From assembly GCF_003254575.1 (NCBI RefSeq), contig NZ_QJUA01000008.1:92860-156859 (forward strand): DNA of 64,000 nucleotides, given 5' to 3'. Position numbers and translations under genes: made by a program. The notes under the pieces were generated by a model, which saw nothing but the letters and a program-made list of their open reading frames with translations, did not search any database and was not told the DNA's origin. Origin of the DNA: Mycobacterium kyogaense (GTDB taxonomy: Bacteria; Actinomycetota; Actinomycetes; Mycobacteriales; Mycobacteriaceae). Shown here piece by piece: positions 19,504 to 27,801 of this stretch; the first letter of the stretch is position 1; each line of letters begins with the position of its first letter.

Positions 19504-21452
19504 GCGTTCACTCCAGTCTCTACAGTGGCCGCCGCCAGCCGCGCGAACGTGGCTTTCTCGTTTTCCTTCTCGGCCAGTGTCCCGTCCAGCGCGGCATCGA
19601 TGATGCCTTCGACCTCGTCGGCCAGAAACGCCATGCCCTCGACCTTGGTCACTGACTGCACGTCGACGAGGAACTGGCCGCGCAGCAGTAGGGCCAGCTG
19701 ACCGAGGTTCATCTCCGGCACGACGACGCGCGAGTAGCCGCCCAGCACCTCGCCCAGGTTCGCGGGGAACGGGTTGAGATGGCGCAGTTGCGCGTGGGCG
19801 ACCTTGATGCCCTTGCGCCGGGCGCGCCGGCAGGCCTCACCGATCGGTCCGTAGCTGCTGCCCCATCCGAGGAGCAGGAGATCGGCGTCACCGGTCGGAT
19901 CGTCGACCTCCAGATCCGCCACGTCGATGCCGGCCACCTTCTCCTGGCGCAACCGAACCATCAGGTCGTGGTTCTTCGGCTCGTAGGAGATGTTGCCCGA
20001 CCCGTTGGCCGACTCGAGCCCGCCGATGCGGTGCGCCAGACCGGGGGTGCCGGGTACTGCGAACTGCCGGGCCAGCGTCTCGGGGTCGCGGGCGTAGGGC
20101 TGGAACGGTTCGCCTTCCTTGGCGAAGGTGTGCTCGATGGGTTCGTAGGTGCTGACGTCCGGGATGCGCCACGGCTCCGAGCCGTTGGCGATCGCGCCGT
20201 CGGACAGGATCATCACCGGCGTGTGGTAGTTGATCGCGATGCGCACCGCCTCGACCGCGATGTCGAAGCAGTCCGACGGTGAGCGGGGCGCGAGGATGGC
20301 CACCGGCGATTCGCCGTTGCGGCCGAACATGGCCTGCAGCAGATCAGCCTGCTCGGTCTTGGTGGGCAGACCGGTCGACGGGCCGCCGCGCTGGACATCG
20401 ATGACGAGCAGCGGCAACTCGGTCATCACCGCAAGGCCGATGGCCTCCGACTTGAGCGAGATGCCGGGTCCGGAGGTGCTGGTGACGCCGATCGCCCCAC
20501 CGTAAGAGGCGCCGATCGCCGCGCCGATGCCGGCGATCTCGTCCTCGGCCTGGAAGGTCAGGACGTTGAAGTTCTTGTGCTTGGACAGCTCGTGCAGGAT
20601 GTCCGACGCCGGGGTGATCGGGTAGGTGCCGAGCACCACCTGCAGATCGGCCAGCTGACCGGCGGTGACGATGCCGTACGCCAGCGCGGTGTTGCCGGAG
20701 ATCTGCCGGTACTCACCGCTTTTCAGCTTGGCCGGGGCGACCTCGTAGGTGGTGCCGAACGCCTCGGTGGTCTCGCCGTAGTTCCAGCCGGCCTTGAGCG
20801 CCAGCACGTTGGCCTCGGCCACCTCGGGCTTGCGGGCGAACTTCTCGCGGATGAACGCCTCGCTGTGCTCCAGCTCGCGGCCGTACATCCACGACAGCAG
20901 ACCGAGCGCGAACATGTTCTTCGCGCGCTGACCGTCTTTCTTGCTGGCTCCGATCGACTCGACGGCACCGAGCGTCAGCGTGGTCATCGCCACGGCCTGC
21001 ACCACGTAGTCGGACAGCTCGTCGGTCTCGAGTGGGTTGGCGTCGTACCCGACCTTCGCCAGGTTGCGCTTGGTGAACTCGTCGGAGTTGGCGATGATCA
21101 GGCCGCCGCGCGGCAGATCGGACACGTTGGCCTTGAGGGCCGCCGGGTTCATCGCGACCAGCACATCGGGCCGATCGCCCGCGGTGAGGATGTCGTAGTC
21201 GGCGATCTGGATCTGGAACGACGAGACCCCCGGCAGCGTGCCCTGGGGGGCCCGGATTTCGGCGGGGTAATTCGGTTGCGTCGCAAGGTCGTTGCCGAAC
21301 AGGGCGGCTTCCGAGGTGAATCGGTCGCCGGTCAGCTGCATGCCGTCGCCGGAGTCACCGGCGAAACGGATGACGACCTTTTCGAGCTTCTGCCGGGGCG
21401 CGCCTGACGCGCTCGCACTCCCCGGGCCGGTCTCGATGCCGTTGTCTGCCAC
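19500..21452 (-). CDS. korA: 2-oxoacid (2-oxoglutarate):ferredoxin oxidoreductase, alpha subunit
   Basis: A 650-residue fused gamma/alpha subunit. The N-terminal gamma domain begins KLEKVVIRFAGDSGDGMQLTGDRF. The alpha domain carries AFGTTY...YRQISGNTALAYGIVTAG and GVTSTSGPGISLKSEAIGLA, followed by VIDVQRGGPSTGLPTKTEQADL. The GTG at 21452 is preferred: GGAAGG lies eight bases upstream and the length matches the 653-residue M. tuberculosis protein. An ATG at 21524 would add 24 charged residues. It heads the korA-korB unit. Confidence 0.93.
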   Translation of the reverse strand: MADNGIETGPGSASASGAPRQKLEKVVIRFAGDSGDGMQLTGDRFTSEAALFGNDLATQPNYPAEIRAPQGTLPGVSSFQIQIADYDILTAGDRPDVLVAMNPAALKANVSDLPRGGLIIANSDEFTKRNLAKVGYDANPLETDELSDYVVQAVAMTTLTLGAVESIGASKKDGQRAKNMFALGLLSWMYGRELEHSEAFIREKFARKPEVAEANVLALKAGWNYGETTEAFGTTYEVAPAKLKSGEYRQISGNTALAYGIVTAGQLADLQVVLGTYPITPASDILHELSKHKNFNVLTFQAEDEIAGIGAAIGASYGGAIGVTSTSGPGISLKSEAIGLAVMTELPLLVIDVQRGGPSTGLPTKTEQADLLQAMFGRNGESPVAILAPRSPSDCFDIAVEAVRIAINYHTPVMILSDGAIANGSEPWRIPDVSTYEPIEHTFAKEGEPFQPYARDPETLARQFAVPGTPGLAHRIGGLESANGSGNISYEPKNHDLMVRLRQEKVAGIDVADLEVDDPTGDADLLLLGWGSSYGPIGEACRRARRKGIKVAHAQLRHLNPFPANLGEVLGGYSRVVVPEMNLGQLALLLRGQFLVDVQSVTKVEGMAFLADEVEGIIDAALDGTLAEKENEKATFARLAAATVETGVNA

Positions 21453-21786
21453 TCGCTCGCCTTCCGTGTCCTTCTCGTCGGCCTTGTCGTCCGCACTCCA
21501 GTGAGGCTTCGGGCGAATGTCCATCGAGTCGCCACCGATGCGGTGCGCCGTCAATGGACACGTGTCAAGAAGTTGGTGTCACTGGCAGTACCGATTATGG
21601 CACTTCTCTTAGGGCCGCCTACACCAGGTGCGCAGATGACGTGCAGGTTGCGGTCCGGAGAACGCACAGCTCAGACAGGATCTCGAGCCCGCAGATCATC
21701 AGCAAATGTGGTCTTGGTCACGTCAATCAGGGCGATTCGACCGCCGGCCAGTCTCTTAAGAAAGGTTACTCATCAGTAGCGATCAG
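21453..21786. other. korA upstream region / 3' flank of lacI-type gene
   Basis: This 334-bp gap contains no clear gene. On the minus strand CATAAT at 21594-21599 could be the -10 of a korA promoter, and a 10-bp palindrome GACACGTGTC lies at 21557-21566 close downstream. This is the left junction of the accessory catabolic block with the conserved korAB backbone. No repeat or att-like duplication was recognised. Confidence 0.35.
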
Positions 21787-22797
21787 CTATCCCTGCGCGG
21801 GCAGGTTGTAGGGGGTGATCACCTGGATGGGTACCGGCCGGGCGGCTTTGGCCGGCAAAGCACCGCGCTCGTGCAGGATCAGCCGCAGCGCCAGCCTCGC
21901 GTCAGCGCGCAGATCGTTGTGGAGCACCGCTGACAGCTTCCCTTCGCCGAGCAGGCGGCGGTTGTCGGCGTCGAGATCGTGTGCGACGAAGACCCGGCAC
22001 GGGCGGTTGAGCTTCTCGAACGCCGCGACCGTCGCCACGTTGCCACCTCCGACGGAGTACACCGCCTCGATTCCGGGGTTGGAAGCCAACGCGTCGAGCA
22101 CCAACCGCTCGTTACTCGCGTCGATGCCGTCGCTGCCGCTGACCTCTACGATCGTCCGGCCGGATCCCCGCAGCGCGGATCGGAAGCCCACCTCGCGCTC
22201 TCCTTCGCCACGGAACACCGCACGACTGAGGGTGATCAACACGTCCGACGGCGAGTCGCCCAACCATTGCTGCACCAGATAGGCCGCCGTGACGCCCGCG
22301 CCGTGGTTGTCGATGCCGACGTAGGCGCTGCGCGTGCTGGCCGGAATGTCGGTCGTGTAGGTCACCACCGGGACCCCGGAATCCACCAGCCGGTCGACCG
22401 CCTCGGCGACCTGCGGCTCGTCCTGCGCCTTGAGGATCACCCCGTGGCTGCCGCGAATCCGATCCAGGGTGTCGACCATCTGTGCTGTGGAGCCGGCCTC
22501 CCACAGATGGAAGCGTGCCCGCAGCATCGCCGGCGCGAACGCCGGGAGCTCGGCTTCGACCGCGGCGCGGAACGCGTCGGAGAATCGCCGCGGCGTCTGC
22601 ATGATCACGTCGATCAGGTAGCGCCGACCGTTGAGCCGCAGCTGCGCGCGCTGCTTGTCGAGGTCGGCGATCGCCTGGTCGACCTCGGCGATGGTGGTCT
22701 CCCGGACACCGGGCCGCCGATTGAGCACGCGATCCACCGTCGCTTCGCTGAGCCCACTCTGTTGGGCGATCTCCCGGATCTTGTACCGATGCGCCAC
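21787..22797 (-). CDS. LacI-family transcriptional regulator
   Basis: A 336-residue LacI/PurR-type repressor. The helix-turn-helix and hinge are in KIREIAQQSGLSEATVDRVLNRRPGVRE (residues 6-33). A periplasmic-binding-protein-like domain follows with [29 protein letters not shown] and VGIDNHGAGVTAAYLV, which suggests a carbohydrate or cyclitol effector. The GTG at 22797 directly begins the HTH. It diverges from the PhyH operon across 154 bp that holds a pair of CTCGAG boxes, so it probably controls that operon and itself. Confidence 0.93.
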   Translation of the reverse strand: MAHRYKIREIAQQSGLSEATVDRVLNRRPGVRETTIAEVDQAIADLDKQRAQLRLNGRRYLIDVIMQTPRRFSDAFRAAVEAELPAFAPAMLRARFHLWEAGSTAQMVDTLDRIRGSHGVILKAQDEPQVAEAVDRLVDSGVPVVTYTTDIPASTRSAYVGIDNHGAGVTAAYLVQQWLGDSPSDVLITLSRAVFRGEGEREVGFRSALRGSGRTIVEVSGSDGIDASNERLVLDALASNPGIEAVYSVGGGNVATVAAFEKLNRPCRVFVAHDLDADNRRLLGEGKLSAVLHNDLRADARLALRLILHERGALPAKAARPVPIQVITPYNLPAQG

Positions 22798-22832
22798 CGA
22801 TGTGCCCCTGTTTCTCCCCGCGAAAAGACATG

Positions 22833-22866
22833 AACTCGAGTGAATCCGCGGCGTGTTGCTCGAGTT
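22833..22866. promoter_or_regulatory. Paired CTCGAG operator between lacI-type gene and phyH operon
   Basis: AACTCGAG (22833-22840) and CTCGAGTT (22859-22866) form an inverted repeat with an 18-bp spacer. Each half is itself a CTCGAG palindrome and the two centres are 24 bp apart. The position in a divergent promoter beside a LacI-family gene makes it the likely operator of that regulator. Confidence 0.55.
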
Positions 22867-22951
22867 TGTGTCTGTTCACCGGATGTCGTGAGGTGTTTTT
22901 GATGGATTTTTGCCGTTGATTGCGGTGCCGATCACAGCAAGACTAATCGAC

Positions 22952-24106
22952 ATGGCCACCTCCCTGCACCCAGCCGCATGGCTCGGCGAGGCGGACTGCG
23001 ACCTCGACGAGTTCCGCGCGTATGTCGAGCAGCAGACCGACCCGGCCGACTATCCGCATGCCGCCGAGGTACGCAGCAATGTCCTGGTGTACGCCGCAGA
23101 AGCCGTGTCCGCCGATCGCCGGGCCCTGCAGGCCGAGGTGATCCGCGCTCTCACCGACGGGCCCGGTGTCGTCGTGTTCACCGGGGCCTTCAGCGGCGAG
23201 CTGGTCACAAAGGCCAACGACGCGTTCTTCGCGATCGTCGAACACGAGCGCGACGACGACCGCACCGCCGGTGACCACTTCGGCGCGCCGGGAGCCAACG
23301 ACCGCATCTGGAACGCAGCCCAGAAGCTCGCGCTCCGCGATCCCCAGACGTACGCCGACTACTACGCCAACGACACGTTGGCGCTGGTGTGCCAGGCGTG
23401 GCTCGGGCCTCGCTACCAGGTGACCTCGCAGGTCAACATTGTCAATCCCGGTGGCGCAGCGCAGGTTCCGCACCGGGACTATCACCTCGGCTTCGTTCCC
23501 GTCGAGCAGCTCGAGCAGTATCCGGCCCACCTGCACCGCATGTCGCCGGCCCTGACGCTGCAGGGCGCCGTCGCACACTGCGACATGCCGATCGACAGCG
23601 GTCCGACGATGCTGCTGCCGTTCTCGCAGCGCTTCGCCGGCGGCTACCTTGCGTTTCACCGACCGGAGTTCATCGACTACTTCGCGCGCCACCACGTGCA
23701 GATCCCGCTGAGCACCGGCGACGCCGTGTTCTTCAATCCCGCCCTCTATCACGGTGCGGGAGCCAATGTTTCGGGCGACATCCGGCGCATCGCCAATCTG
23801 CTGCAGGTCAGCTCACCGTTCGGGCGGGCCATGGAGGTGCTCGACCGCACTGCGATGGTGCGCGCGGTGTACCCGGCACTGCGCCGGATGCGCGCCACCG
23901 GCCGGCCCGCGCACGAGGTGCGCAACGTCGTTATCGCCACCGCCGAGGGCTATGCATTCCCCACCAACCTCGACAGCGATCCCCCGGTCGGCAGTCTGGC
24001 GCCGCGCAGCCAGGTCGACATCGTGATCGACGCCCTGCACAAGGACCTCACCGACGAACAGCTCGAATCCGCGCTGAACGACCACCACGATCGGAGAATG
24101 CCATGA
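22952..24106 (+). CDS. Phytanoyl-CoA dioxygenase (PhyH) family Fe(II)/2-oxoglutarate oxygenase
   Basis: A 384-residue member of the PhyH clan. The iron ligands are visible: HRDYHLGF gives His174-x-Asp176, and NPALYHGAGANVSGDIRRIANLL gives His267 followed by the arginine that binds 2-oxoglutarate. Such enzymes hydroxylate or oxidatively demethylate small molecules. The ATG at 22952 is chosen over an upstream in-frame codon because the alternative N-terminus is unrelated and lies in promoter sequence. Its stop overlaps the next ATG (ATGA). As first gene of a sugar-oxidoreductase operon it may act on a modified cyclitol or sugar; this is inference. Confidence 0.88.
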   Translation: MATSLHPAAWLGEADCDLDEFRAYVEQQTDPADYPHAAEVRSNVLVYAAEAVSADRRALQAEVIRALTDGPGVVVFTGAFSGELVTKANDAFFAIVEHERDDDRTAGDHFGAPGANDRIWNAAQKLALRDPQTYADYYANDTLALVCQAWLGPRYQVTSQVNIVNPGGAAQVPHRDYHLGFVPVEQLEQYPAHLHRMSPALTLQGAVAHCDMPIDSGPTMLLPFSQRFAGGYLAFHRPEFIDYFARHHVQIPLSTGDAVFFNPALYHGAGANVSGDIRRIANLLQVSSPFGRAMEVLDRTAMVRAVYPALRRMRATGRPAHEVRNVVIATAEGYAFPTNLDSDPPVGSLAPRSQVDIVIDALHKDLTDEQLESALNDHHDRRMP

Positions 24107-25119
24107 CCACCCTGGGTCTGATCGGCCTCGGCCGCATCGGCGCCTTCCACGCCGAGACCTTGACGAACCTGCCGAATGTGGAGCGTCTCGTCGTCACCGA
24201 CGAGCGGCCCCACGTCGTCGCCGAAGTCGCCACCAAATACGGTGCCACGCCCGCAGATTCAGTGGCCGACCTGCTGTCGGCGGGAGTGGACGGCGTCGTC
24301 GTCGCCGCAGCGACACCGGCACATGCCGAGCTCGCACTGGCGGCGGTCGACGCGGGCCTGCCGACGTTCTGCGAGAAGCCCATCGCGTCCACCGCGGCCG
24401 AGAGCGCCCGGGTCGCCGACATCATCGCCCGCTCCGGAGTCCCGGTTCAGGTCGGGTACCAGCGGCGCTTCGACGCCGCGTTCGCCGCGGTCAAGCAGGG
24501 TGTCGACGCCGGAACGTTGGGACGGCTGCACACGGTGCGGAGCACCACGATGGACCCCGCTCCCCCGCCGATGGATTACATCCGCGGGTCCGGCGGCATC
24601 TTCCGGGACTGCGCCGTGCACGATTTCGACGCGATCCGCTGGGTGACCGGTCAGGAGGTCGTCGAGGTGTACGCCACAGGTAGCGTCCAGGGCGACCCGT
24701 TGTTCGCCGAGTACGGGGACGTCGACACCGCCGTCATCACCGTGCGCTTCGACGGGGGCGCGCTCGGCGTGGTCTCCGCCGCCCGCTACAACGGCCGCGG
24801 CTACGACTGCCGGCTCGAGGTGCACGGTTTCGACGACACCATGGTCGCCGGCTGGGACGAGGGTGCCCCGGTCCTCAACGGTGATCCGAACACCTCGTTC
24901 CCGACCGGTCAGCCGCACCATTTCTTCATGGACCGGTTCACTCAGGCGTTCCGGGCCGAGCTCAGCGCGTTCGTCGACGTCGTCGGTGGCGCGCCGATCC
25001 GAGGAGCAACAGTCGCCGATGCCGTCGAGGTGGCGTGGATCGCGGAGGCGGCCACGGAGTCGCTGCGCCGCGGCGTCCCGGTCGCCATCGACACCGTGAA
25101 AAAGGAGGCACAGCAGTGA
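24103..25119 (+). CDS. Gfo/Idh/MocA oxidoreductase, inositol 2-dehydrogenase-like
   Basis: A 338-residue NAD(P)-dependent dehydrogenase. The Rossmann motif is GLIGLGRIGAFHAETL, the family EKP motif is in FCEKPIAST, and the substrate region includes GYQRRFDAAFAAVK, GGIFRDCAVHDFDAIRWVTG and HHFFMDRF. The combination resembles IolG inositol 2-dehydrogenases. ATGA overlap with the PhyH gene and GTGA overlap with the next gene show tight coupling. It is the best candidate in this window for the first oxidation of inositol, since the iolC-B-D-A cluster has no adjacent iolG. Confidence 0.85.
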   Translation: MTTLGLIGLGRIGAFHAETLTNLPNVERLVVTDERPHVVAEVATKYGATPADSVADLLSAGVDGVVVAAATPAHAELALAAVDAGLPTFCEKPIASTAAESARVADIIARSGVPVQVGYQRRFDAAFAAVKQGVDAGTLGRLHTVRSTTMDPAPPPMDYIRGSGGIFRDCAVHDFDAIRWVTGQEVVEVYATGSVQGDPLFAEYGDVDTAVITVRFDGGALGVVSAARYNGRGYDCRLEVHGFDDTMVAGWDEGAPVLNGDPNTSFPTGQPHHFFMDRFTQAFRAELSAFVDVVGGAPIRGATVADAVEVAWIAEAATESLRRGVPVAIDTVKKEAQQ

Positions 25120-25988
25120 AACTCGCAGGAGCCCCGATCTCCTGGGGCGTGTGTGAGGTACCCGGTTGGGGCCATCAGCTCCCGCCGGACCGAGTACTGG
25201 CAGAGATGGCCGGCTCGGGTCTGACCGCCACAGAACTCGGCCCCGAGGGATTCCTTCCGTCGGACACCGCGGAGCTCGTGGACACACTCGACCGGTTCGG
25301 CCTTCGGTGTGTCGGCGGCTTCGTGCCCGTGGTGCTGTTCGACGAGACCCACGACCCGGTCGACGACCTCGCCGGCCCCCTCGATTCGCTGGTTGCCGCC
25401 GGAGCGGGCGTGGTCGTGCTCGCCGCGGCCACCGGAGCCGACGGGTACGACACCCGTCCGGAATTGTCCGAGCGGCAATGGGAGACACTGCTGACGAACC
25501 TCGACCGGCTGACCGAGGTGGTCGCCGAACGGGGCCTGAAAGCTGTGTTGCATCCGCACGTCGGAACCATGGTCGAGAACCGCGCCGAGGTGGATCGTGT
25601 GCTCGCCGGTTCCCGCATCCCGCTGTGCCTGGACACCGGACACCTTCTCATCGGTGGCACGGACCCACTGCAGCTGGCCCGCCAGGTCCCCGAACGCGTG
25701 CAGCACTGCCATCTCAAGGACGTCGACGCGGCATTGGCAGCGCGGGTCCAGGCCGGCGAGCTGACCTACACCGAGGCCGTCGCCGCCGGCATGTACGTAC
25801 CGCTGGGGCAGGGCGACGTCGACATCGCCGGCATCGTCACGGCGTTGCAGGACAGCGGTTTCGACGGCTGGTACGTGATGGAGCAGGACACCATACTCAC
25901 CGGGGAACCCGAGGGCGAAGGACCGCTTGCCGATGTCCGCGCCAGCGTGGCCTTCGTGACGGAAGTCGTCGCGGGCGTCACGGCGTGA
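25116..25988 (+). CDS. Sugar phosphate isomerase/epimerase, inosose dehydratase (IolE)-like
   Basis: A 290-residue TIM-barrel (AP endonuclease 2 fold) protein. It begins VKLAGAPISWGVCEVPGWGHQLPPDRVLAEMAGSG, as inosose dehydratases do. It keeps the metal-ligand segments TELGPEGFLP, VLHPHVGTMVE, PLCLDTGHLLIGG, HCHLKDVD and the C-terminal WYVMEQD. The GTG at 25116 has an excellent AAGGAGG site seven bases upstream and overlaps the previous stop. IolE converts 2-keto-inositol to the diketone used by IolD; no iolE is found next to iolD at 42 kb, so this gene may fill that step. Confidence 0.8.
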   Translation: MKLAGAPISWGVCEVPGWGHQLPPDRVLAEMAGSGLTATELGPEGFLPSDTAELVDTLDRFGLRCVGGFVPVVLFDETHDPVDDLAGPLDSLVAAGAGVVVLAAATGADGYDTRPELSERQWETLLTNLDRLTEVVAERGLKAVLHPHVGTMVENRAEVDRVLAGSRIPLCLDTGHLLIGGTDPLQLARQVPERVQHCHLKDVDAALAARVQAGELTYTEAVAAGMYVPLGQGDVDIAGIVTALQDSGFDGWYVMEQDTILTGEPEGEGPLADVRASVAFVTEVVAGVTA

Positions 25989-26947
25989 GCCTGCGGATCG
26001 GCGTTCTCGGCGCGTCCCGGATCGCCGAGAACGCGATCGTCGGCCCGGCCCGCGAACTGGGGCACCGCCTTGTCGCTGTCGCCGCCCGGGATCCGTTGCG
26101 TGCCGGCGTATTCGCCGAGCAATTCGGCGTCGAGCGGGTCCTGGACTCCTATCAGGATGTGATCGACGATCCCGACGTCGACGTCATCTACAACCCGTTG
26201 GCCAACGCATTGCACGCGCCGTGGAATCTCGCCGCGATCGCCGCGGGCAAGCCGGTGCTCACCGAGAAGCCGTTCGCTCGGGACCGTGCCGAAGCGGCCA
26301 AGGTCGCGGCGGCAGCCGAGGCGGCGGGCGTCCCCGTCATGGAGGGCTTCCACTACCTGTTCCACCCGGTGATGCGCCGGGCGCTCGAGCTGGCCGGCGA
26401 CGGCACCCTCGGTGAACTCGCGCGGATCGAGGTCGCCATGGGCATGCCCGAGCCGGCACCGGGGGATCCGCGGTGGTCACTGGACATGGCCGGCGGGGCG
26501 TTGATGGATCTGGGGTGCTACGCACTGCACATCATGCGGCGCTTCGGGACCCCGCGCGTGGTGTCGGCAATGGCGGTGGAGCGCACGCCGGGAGTGGACG
26601 AGCGTTTCGATGCCGAGTTCGTGTTCGACTCGGGCGCAACAGCATCTACGACGAACTCGATGGTCGACGACGAGTATTCGTTCACTCTGCGGGTGGTCGG
26701 GTCACACGGGCAGGTGCTGGTGCACGATTTCATCAACCCGCGCCGCGACGACCGGCTGACGATCACCACAGCACGCGGCGAAAGCGTGGAACACCTGGGC
26801 ACCCGCGCGTCCTACACCTACCAGTTGGAGGCCTTCGCCGCCCACGTCGAACGCGGCGACGCGCTGCTGCTGGACCTCGCCGACGCGGTGGCGAACATGG
26901 CTTTGATCGACGACACCTACCGAGCGGCGGGCATGACACCGCGCTGA
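25985..26947 (+). CDS. Gfo/Idh/MocA family oxidoreductase
   Basis: A 320-residue dehydrogenase, shorter than its operon partner. The nucleotide-binding segment is RIGVLGASRIAENAIV, the EKP motif is in VLTEKPFARD, and GFHYLFHPVMRRALEL plus GGALMDLGCYALHIMRRF place it with the glucose-fructose oxidoreductase/xylose-dehydrogenase-like branch. It overlaps the upstream IolE-like gene by GTGA and is the last gene of the four-gene operon. It converges on the iclR-type gene with a 13-bp gap. Substrate unknown; it may act on an epimer or derivative of the same cyclitol. Confidence 0.85.
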   Translation: MSLRIGVLGASRIAENAIVGPARELGHRLVAVAARDPLRAGVFAEQFGVERVLDSYQDVIDDPDVDVIYNPLANALHAPWNLAAIAAGKPVLTEKPFARDRAEAAKVAAAAEAAGVPVMEGFHYLFHPVMRRALELAGDGTLGELARIEVAMGMPEPAPGDPRWSLDMAGGALMDLGCYALHIMRRFGTPRVVSAMAVERTPGVDERFDAEFVFDSGATASTTNSMVDDEYSFTLRVVGSHGQVLVHDFINPRRDDRLTITTARGESVEHLGTRASYTYQLEAFAAHVERGDALLLDLADAVANMALIDDTYRAAGMTPR

Positions 26948-26960
26948 GAGACGTCGCGGG

Positions 26961-27719
26961 CTACGTGGGCAGACGGCTCCCGAAAGCCGTTGCTGCACGG
27001 CGCACTTCGGCGAGGAGAACGGCGCGCGCCGCGTCGTCGATCGCATCGGCGGGTCCCGTCACGCCCAGTACGGCGCACAGCGTCCCGTCAGCCGCTCGCA
27101 CCGGTGCGGCCACGGATGCGATGCCGGTGAGGCGTTCACCGACAGACACCGCGTATCCGTCCTCCCGTACCTGCTGCAGTGAGGACTCGAAGTCAGCCCG
27201 CGACACCGATCCACCGTCGGCGAGATGCACGTCGACGACCCCGTCGAGCGCACGTTCCCGCTCGACGGCATCCAGCTCTGCGAGGAAGATCTTGCCCGCG
27301 CCGCCGAGGTGAAGAGGGAGCCGCTCTCCCACCGGCAGCACGTAACTCAGCGGATGGTCGCTTTCCACGCGCGCGATGAGCACCCGGCTGTACTCCACCC
27401 GGACATACAGCGACGCCGCGTATCCGGTGTTGGTCGCCAACTGCTGGAGCACCGGCTGGGCGAGCGCACTGAGTGGATTGCTGACCAGGTAGGCGTGGGC
27501 GACTGCCAGCGATGCCGGCCCCGCGGTGTATCCGTCGCCGGTGCGGGCGACATACCCTCGGGCGACGAGCACGTTGACGATGCGTTGCGTCGTGGCGATG
27601 TGCAGACCGCTGGCACGCGCGACGTCGGCCAGCCGAATCGGATGCTTCGCGCGCTGGAGCGCGTCCAGCACATCGAATGACCGATCCAGGGACCGCATGT
27701 TGCTGGCCGGGGCGGTCAT
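26961..27719 (-). CDS. IclR-family transcriptional regulator
   Basis: A 252-residue IclR protein. The winged helix is at about residues 8-70 (SLDRSFDVLDALQRAKHPIRLADVARASGLHIATTQRIVNVL), and the effector domain carries LPVGERLPLHLGGAGKIFLA and VSVGERLTGIASVAAPV. The ATG at 27719 is chosen because the family homology starts there. It follows a cyclase-TRAP-aldolase operon on the same strand, separated by 82 bp, and probably controls it in response to a small carboxylate or aromatic ligand. Confidence 0.9.
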   Translation of the reverse strand: MTAPASNMRSLDRSFDVLDALQRAKHPIRLADVARASGLHIATTQRIVNVLVARGYVARTGDGYTAGPASLAVAHAYLVSNPLSALAQPVLQQLATNTGYAASLYVRVEYSRVLIARVESDHPLSYVLPVGERLPLHLGGAGKIFLAELDAVERERALDGVVDVHLADGGSVSRADFESSLQQVREDGYAVSVGERLTGIASVAAPVRAADGTLCAVLGVTGPADAIDDAARAVLLAEVRRAATAFGSRLPT

Positions 27720-27801
27720 CGTGATTGCCTTCGCACGTCGCTCATCGTAGGGCCGCGCCGGCGCGCGAAGTTTCGCGCGACCCGGCGGCGCGCCGCGAAC
27801 G

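Noticed and set aside
21452..21554. A longer korA start at 21554 or 21524
   Set aside because: The added residues have no KorA similarity and no ribosome site, while GTG 21452 has GGAAGG and gives the family length.
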